Positions 14,137 to 18,071 of a stretch of 18,071 nt of DNA are shown here, in pieces (positions within the stretch are counted from its first letter, which is position 1; the number at the start of each line of letters is the position of its first letter). Under the pieces are notes generated by a model. The model ran no database searches. It saw nothing but the letters and a program-made list of their open reading frames with translations, and was not told the origin of the DNA. The stretch is taken from assembly GCA_018266965.1 (NCBI GenBank), contig JAFDZJ010000039.1:1-18071 (forward strand), given 5' to 3'. The position numbers and the translations under genes were made by a program. This DNA is from Bacteroidota bacterium. Lineage in GTDB: Bacteria; Bacteroidota; Bacteroidia; Flavobacteriales; Weeksellaceae.

Positions 14137-14263
14137 TTATTAATAAATTTAAAAAAAAATGATAATTTTTAGAAAAAATACACATACAATTGTAGCGATA
14201 ACCATAATTTGTTGCAGATAAAATATTATTTATCAACACATTATCAATTAAATTTTAAAAAAA

Positions 14264-15739
14264 ATGCAATTAAAAATATATAACTCGCTTTCAGGCGAAA
14301 AAGAGATTTTCCAACCAATAGTAGAAGGTATCGTTGGTATGTATGTTTGTGGACCTACAGTTTATAGCAATGTACACATGGGAAATGTACGGACTTTCAT
14401 GTCTTTTGATTTCATTTATCGGACATTAGTTTTTTTAGGTTACAAAGTAAGATATGTAAGAAATATAACAGATGCTGGACACTTGACAGATGACGGAAAT
14501 ATAGACAACGACAGGTTTGTAAAGCAATCCAGATTGGAAAAATTGGAACCCATGGAAATTGTACAGAAATACACAGTAGATTTCCATCAGGTATTGGAAA
14601 AATTCAATCTACTACCACCAACAATAGAACCTACGGCTACTGGACATATCCTAGAACAAATAGAACTTACCCAAAAACTTATAGATTCTGGATTTGCTTA
14701 TGAGAGCAATGGTTCGGTATATTTTGATGTGTTTTCGTACAACCAAAAAGGACTCAATTACGGTGAACTTTCCAATAGAAATATCGAAGAATTATTTGCC
14801 AATACCCGAGATCTGGACGGACAAAACGAAAAGAAAAACCCACAAGATTTTGCACTTTGGAAACTAGCTTCTCCTGCTCATATCATGCGTTGGAATTCTC
14901 CTTGGGGACCAGGTTTTCCAGGTTGGCATTTGGAGTGTACTGCTATGAGTACCAAATATTTGGGAGAAAAATTTGACATACACGGAGGAGGATTGGATTT
15001 AAAATTCCCTCATCATGAGTGCGAAGTTGCACAAGGTAAAGCATGCAACGGAACAAGCCCTGTAAATTATTGGATGCATACCAATATGCTTACCATGAAC
15101 GGACAAAGAATGAGCAAATCTACGGGTAACTATATTAATCCGATAGATTTAATAACTGGAGAAAATAATTTTTTCGAAAAAGCATTTCATCCGACAATAG
15201 TTAGATTTAATTTTATGCAGGCACATTACAGAAGTGTTTTGGATATTTCTAATGATGCAATGGTAGCCTCTGAGAAGGGATACATCAGATTGATGGAAGC
15301 CATGAAAGTTATTAATAATTTTGATACTCAATCATTTAAAAATAATGAAAGTCAATGGAGCGTAAAAGATTGGAAAACCAATACTTACAATGCTTTGTTA
15401 GACGATTTCAATGCACCGATACTCATAGCACATCTTTTTGAAGCTGTAAAAACAATATTCGCTTTGAAAGACGGAACACTGCAAATTAATCAATCGGATT
15501 TTGAGCTTTTAAAATCATTGATGAATTCTTTTGTTTATGAAGTATTGGGTTTACAAGATATAGAAGAAAATAACAACGAAAAATTGGATCAAACACTTCA
15601 GATATTGATAGATATGAGAAACCAAGCCAGAAAGTCCAAAAATTTTGAGCTTTCGGATCAAATCAGAAATCAATTATTAGAAAAAGGAATTGAGTTAAAA
15701 GATAGCAGAGAAGGAACAACCTATGTGCTAAATTCTTAA
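14264..15739 (+). CDS. cysS: Cysteinyl-tRNA synthetase
   Basis: CysS charges tRNA-Cys with cysteine in the cytoplasm. The 491-residue protein is full length. The class-I signatures are HMGN (38-41, the HIGH motif, within CGPTVYSNVHMGNVRTF) and MSKS (283-286, within GQRMSKSTGN). Zinc ligands expected for CysRS are visible: Cys29 (YVCGPT), Cys225 (WHLECTAMS), His250 (FPHHE) and Glu254. A DALR-type C-terminal helical region follows (about 366-475). It starts 127 bp after the REP cluster and ends at a clear terminator, so it is probably transcribed alone. An upstream promoter could not be identified with confidence. Confidence 0.97.
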   Translation: MQLKIYNSLSGEKEIFQPIVEGIVGMYVCGPTVYSNVHMGNVRTFMSFDFIYRTLVFLGYKVRYVRNITDAGHLTDDGNIDNDRFVKQSRLEKLEPMEIVQKYTVDFHQVLEKFNLLPPTIEPTATGHILEQIELTQKLIDSGFAYESNGSVYFDVFSYNQKGLNYGELSNRNIEELFANTRDLDGQNEKKNPQDFALWKLASPAHIMRWNSPWGPGFPGWHLECTAMSTKYLGEKFDIHGGGLDLKFPHHECEVAQGKACNGTSPVNYWMHTNMLTMNGQRMSKSTGNYINPIDLITGENNFFEKAFHPTIVRFNFMQAHYRSVLDISNDAMVASEKGYIRLMEAMKVINNFDTQSFKNNESQWSVKDWKTNTYNALLDDFNAPILIAHLFEAVKTIFALKDGTLQINQSDFELLKSLMNSFVYEVLGLQDIEENNNEKLDQTLQILIDMRNQARKSKNFELSDQIRNQLLEKGIELKDSREGTTYVLNS

Positions 15740-15761
15740 ACTAATTTCGATAGATATTTTT

Positions 15762-15793
15762 AGCCTTTTGAGTAAAACTTAAAAGGCTTTTTT
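15762..15793 (+). terminator. Rho-independent terminator after cysS
   Basis: AGCCTTTTGAGT (15762-15773), AAA loop, ACTTAAAAGGCT (15777-15788): a 12-bp stem with one G-U pair, followed by TTTTT. It lies 22 bp after the cysS stop. Confidence 0.9.
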
Positions 15794-15894
15794 ATTAAAT
15801 AACATAATTTTATTAAAATTTGTTTTGAGTATCACAAAAAATTATTAATTTAGTTATATAATTTCAATAAAATTTAACACTAAAAATAAAAAAC

Positions 15895-17043
15895 ATGAAA
15901 AAACATTTACTTTCTTTAACAATGCTTGTTGTTGGACTGAATGTACAAGCACAAAGTGAGATATTCGCACTCACAGGACAACAAAGTCCACAGATTATTT
16001 TCAAAGATTTCAGAGCTTTGAATATGAATGATGGTCAAACTTCAGATATTATTTTCAGTTCGGACTCTACACCTAATGTATTTTCTGAAACTAGAAAAAT
16101 AAAAATCGACGAACCAAAAAACTCTTACAACAGTTCCCAAGCACAAGCTATGGCAACATTGGCTTTGGATTCGTCTGGAAATCAATTGGTTTATATGCCA
16201 ATGTATTCCACCAACTTTTATGCTTTGGATTTGAAAACTAAAAACATTTCATTAATAGAAAGCACGGTTTCCAAAGCTGTACCTTGTGATATCAACACTC
16301 ATTTTACCAGGATGACAACAGGATACGATGGAAATATCTATACCCTAAACAATGCTGGAACACAATTATTAAAAATATCCAAAGAAAATGGACAATTTAT
16401 AATTACAGATTTGGGTGCATTGAGTAACGATAGCAGCAATGGAGAAAACAAATTGCAAATAATGTCCGTAGGTTTTGGTGGAGATTTGGTAGCAGACACT
16501 CAAAACAATTTGTATATATTTTCAGCTGCTGGCAATGTTTTTCAATTTAACCCTAACGAAAAAATTGCTAAATTTTTAGGAAAAATTACAGGATTACCAG
16601 AAAATTATTCTCTCAATGGAGCTGCTGTTAATGAAAAAGGTGGAATAGTAATCGGAAGTGCAAAAGGTGGAAATATGTACGAAGTAAATTTAGAAAATCT
16701 ATCTGCAAAACCTATCTATGGAGAAGTACAACATCAAATTTATGATTTGGCAAGTAAATATTTTATTGGTGAAAAAAGGAATGATATTGCCGTAACCAAC
16801 AACGATATCTTCCCTACCAAAGTTACCGATGGCATCATCAACATACAATTGGAAAACACATACGCTAGGACTACTATTCGTGCAGAAATATTCAATATGG
16901 CAGGTATAAAAGTTATTGATAAAATAATGGCAAATGAAAGAAAAATATCCGTATTAGGATTGCCACAAGGTATGTATATTGTAAATATTGCTGGGGATAA
17001 AGGCGAAAGTCTTATTACCAAAAAAATATTAATCGCAAAATAA
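15895..17043 (+). CDS. Secreted protein with T9SS type A sorting domain
   Basis: This 382-residue protein has a signal peptide (MKKHLLSLTMLVVGLNVQA|Q, about residue 19) and a C-terminal T9SS tail (about 303-382) with FPTKVTDGIINIQL, EIFNMAGIKVIDKI, VLGLPQGMYIVNI and the terminal KKILIAK. That tail directs secretion by the type IX system and attachment at the cell surface. The middle has repeated strand pairs of similar shape: GYDGNIYTLNNAGTQLLKIS, TQNNLYIFSAAGNVFQFNP and EKGGIVIGSAKGGNMYEVNL, suggesting a beta-propeller. No catalytic motif is recognisable, so the role at the surface is unknown. It is set between two strong terminators, indicating a single-gene unit. Confidence 0.88.
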   Translation: MKKHLLSLTMLVVGLNVQAQSEIFALTGQQSPQIIFKDFRALNMNDGQTSDIIFSSDSTPNVFSETRKIKIDEPKNSYNSSQAQAMATLALDSSGNQLVYMPMYSTNFYALDLKTKNISLIESTVSKAVPCDINTHFTRMTTGYDGNIYTLNNAGTQLLKISKENGQFIITDLGALSNDSSNGENKLQIMSVGFGGDLVADTQNNLYIFSAAGNVFQFNPNEKIAKFLGKITGLPENYSLNGAAVNEKGGIVIGSAKGGNMYEVNLENLSAKPIYGEVQHQIYDLASKYFIGEKRNDIAVTNNDIFPTKVTDGIINIQLENTYARTTIRAEIFNMAGIKVIDKIMANERKISVLGLPQGMYIVNIAGDKGESLITKKILIAK

Positions 17044-17065
17044 ATTTCATTTTTTTCATAATTTT

Positions 17066-17101
17066 AAAGAGATTGTTCAGTAATGAATAATCTCTTTTTT
17101 T
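17066..17101 (+). terminator. Rho-independent terminator after the T9SS cargo gene
   Basis: AAAGAGATTGTTCA (17066-17079), GTAA loop, TGAATAATCTCTTT (17084-17097): a 14-bp stem with one G-U pair, ending in a T run (17095-17101). It lies 22 bp after the stop codon. Confidence 0.9.
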
Positions 17102-17147
17102 GATTTAACTTTTTATAATCCATACAATCCAACAGAAAATAATCAGA

Positions 17148-18071
17148 ATGATAACTTCGCATATTGAGAAATCCAAACACCTTTTATCTAGGGCTGGATT
17201 TGGACCAAGTCTTCAACAGTTTTCTAATTTAGAACATAGTAACGAAACTAACATTTGGAATGAATTAAAAAGAAATAAATCTATTTCAGAAATCAAGATT
17301 ACTATGGATATTCCAGAAGTATATACAATGGATAATCCTATGAATAATCCTGCAACAAAAAGAGAAATCCTACAACTGAATCGACAAAAAATAACTGAAC
17401 TCAACCAATTATTTTTCAAAGAAATGATTAGTTCTGAAAACCAATTAAGAGAAAAAATGGCTTTTTTTTGGCACGGACATTTTGCAACTAGGGTTAATAA
17501 TGCACTTTTCAACGCACAATTATTACAAATTTTTCGAGAGAAAGGACTGGGGAAATTTTCCGAACTATTGTTTGCAGTATCCAAATCTCCTGCTATGTTG
17601 CAATTTCTTAATAATCAACAGAATAAAAAAGGGCATCCAAATGAAAATTTTGCAAGAGAAGTAATGGAACTTTTTACCATGGGTAGAAATTCCTATACCG
17701 AAAAAGATATAAAAGAGTCTGCAAGAGCCTACACTGGTTGGACTTATGACAAGCTAGGTAATTTTGTATTTCGTGAAAAACAACATGACGATGGCGAAAA
17801 AACATTTCTAGGAAAAACAGGAAATTTTGATGGAGACGATGTTTTGAAAATAATTTTGGATCAACCAGCAACAGCAACTTTCATCACAACGAAAATATAC
17901 AAATTTTTTGTAAATGAAACTATACAACCCGATAAAATACAAATTCTTGCTAACAGGTTTAGAAATTCCGACTACGATATTTTGGCATTACTACAAGATA
18001 TTTTAACATCGCATTGGTTTTACAGACCAGAGAATATAGGCGTAAAAATAAAATCTCCAATAGAGCTAATG
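17148..18071 (+). CDS. DUF1800 family protein (partial, C-terminus beyond right edge)
   Basis: The ATG at 17148 opens a frame with no stop to the right edge, giving 308 visible residues. DUF1800 hallmarks are HLLSRAGFGPS (11-21), REKMAFFWHGHFATR, a hydrophobic stretch LLFAVSKSPAMLQFLNN, HPNENFAREVMELFTMGRN and DIKESARAYTGW. No signal peptide is visible. In many Bacteroidota this gene is followed by a DUF1501 gene and the pair is conserved, but its biochemical role is unknown. DUF1800 proteins are usually about 450-600 residues, so a third or more is missing here. It sits 104 bp after the T9SS cargo gene, behind a terminator, so it starts a new unit. Confidence 0.92.
   Translation, partial: MITSHIEKSKHLLSRAGFGPSLQQFSNLEHSNETNIWNELKRNKSISEIKITMDIPEVYTMDNPMNNPATKREILQLNRQKITELNQLFFKEMISSENQLREKMAFFWHGHFATRVNNALFNAQLLQIFREKGLGKFSELLFAVSKSPAMLQFLNNQQNKKGHPNENFAREVMELFTMGRNSYTEKDIKESARAYTGWTYDKLGNFVFREKQHDDGEKTFLGKTGNFDGDDVLKIILDQPATATFITTKIYKFFVNETIQPDKIQILANRFRNSDYDILALLQDILTSHWFYRPENIGVKIKSPIELM

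Noticed and set aside
14217..14234. GATAAA / TTTATC hairpin before cysS as a leader element
   Set aside because: Only six AT-rich pairs; expected by chance in such AT-rich DNA.
13825..14239. Minus-strand frames across the REP cluster that repeat the peptide YQKVVPTGL
   Set aside because: The repeated peptide is just the translation of REP copies 3 and 4; no start context or domain supports a gene.

Overview
The window looks like a chromosomal segment of an AT-rich Bacteroidota, most likely class Flavobacteriia (perhaps Weeksellaceae, but that rank is a guess). Four things support this: a SusC/RagA-type TonB-dependent outer-membrane protein, a type IX secretion (T9SS) C-terminal tail, an RprX/RprY-like two-component pair, and Bacteroidota promoter boxes (TAnnTTTG). 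Start codons mostly follow A-rich stretches with no Shine-Dalgarno sequence, as is usual in the phylum.

Layout. 1-2030 (-) is the N-terminal 676 residues of a SusC-like transporter that runs off the left edge. 2321-3904 (+) holds a metallo-beta-lactamase-fold hydrolase and coaE, separated by a repeat-like element with a 14-bp perfect stem. 5393-3875 (-) reads as an operon: an ECF-type sigma factor, a 44-residue small ORF and a YjjG-like HAD phosphatase, whose 3' end overlaps the 3' end of coaE by 30 bp. 6089-5619 (-) is a small secreted beta-rich protein, divergent from 6209-8657 (+), which holds oligopeptidase B and a conserved-looking hypothetical. 8871-11134 (+) is a sensor kinase and OmpR-type regulator pair, followed by a SUI1/eIF1-like protein (11233-11556).

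11700-15739 (+) holds folE (GTP cyclohydrolase I) and cysS (cysteinyl-tRNA synthetase). Between them lies what looks like an accessory insertion: a HARE-HTH protein with an apparent PD-(D/E)xK nuclease core, a REP-associated Y1 transposase, and four related GC-rich hairpins in two orientations, with base changes that preserve pairing. 15895-17043 (+) is a T9SS cargo protein. 17148 to the right edge (+) is the N-terminal 308 residues of a DUF1800 protein. Clear intrinsic terminators follow cysS and the T9SS cargo gene.

Most genes are housekeeping or envelope functions. The most unusual part is 12376-14136: the putative HARE-HTH nuclease plus the transposase/REP set. No tRNA, rRNA, CRISPR array or recognisable riboswitch was seen.
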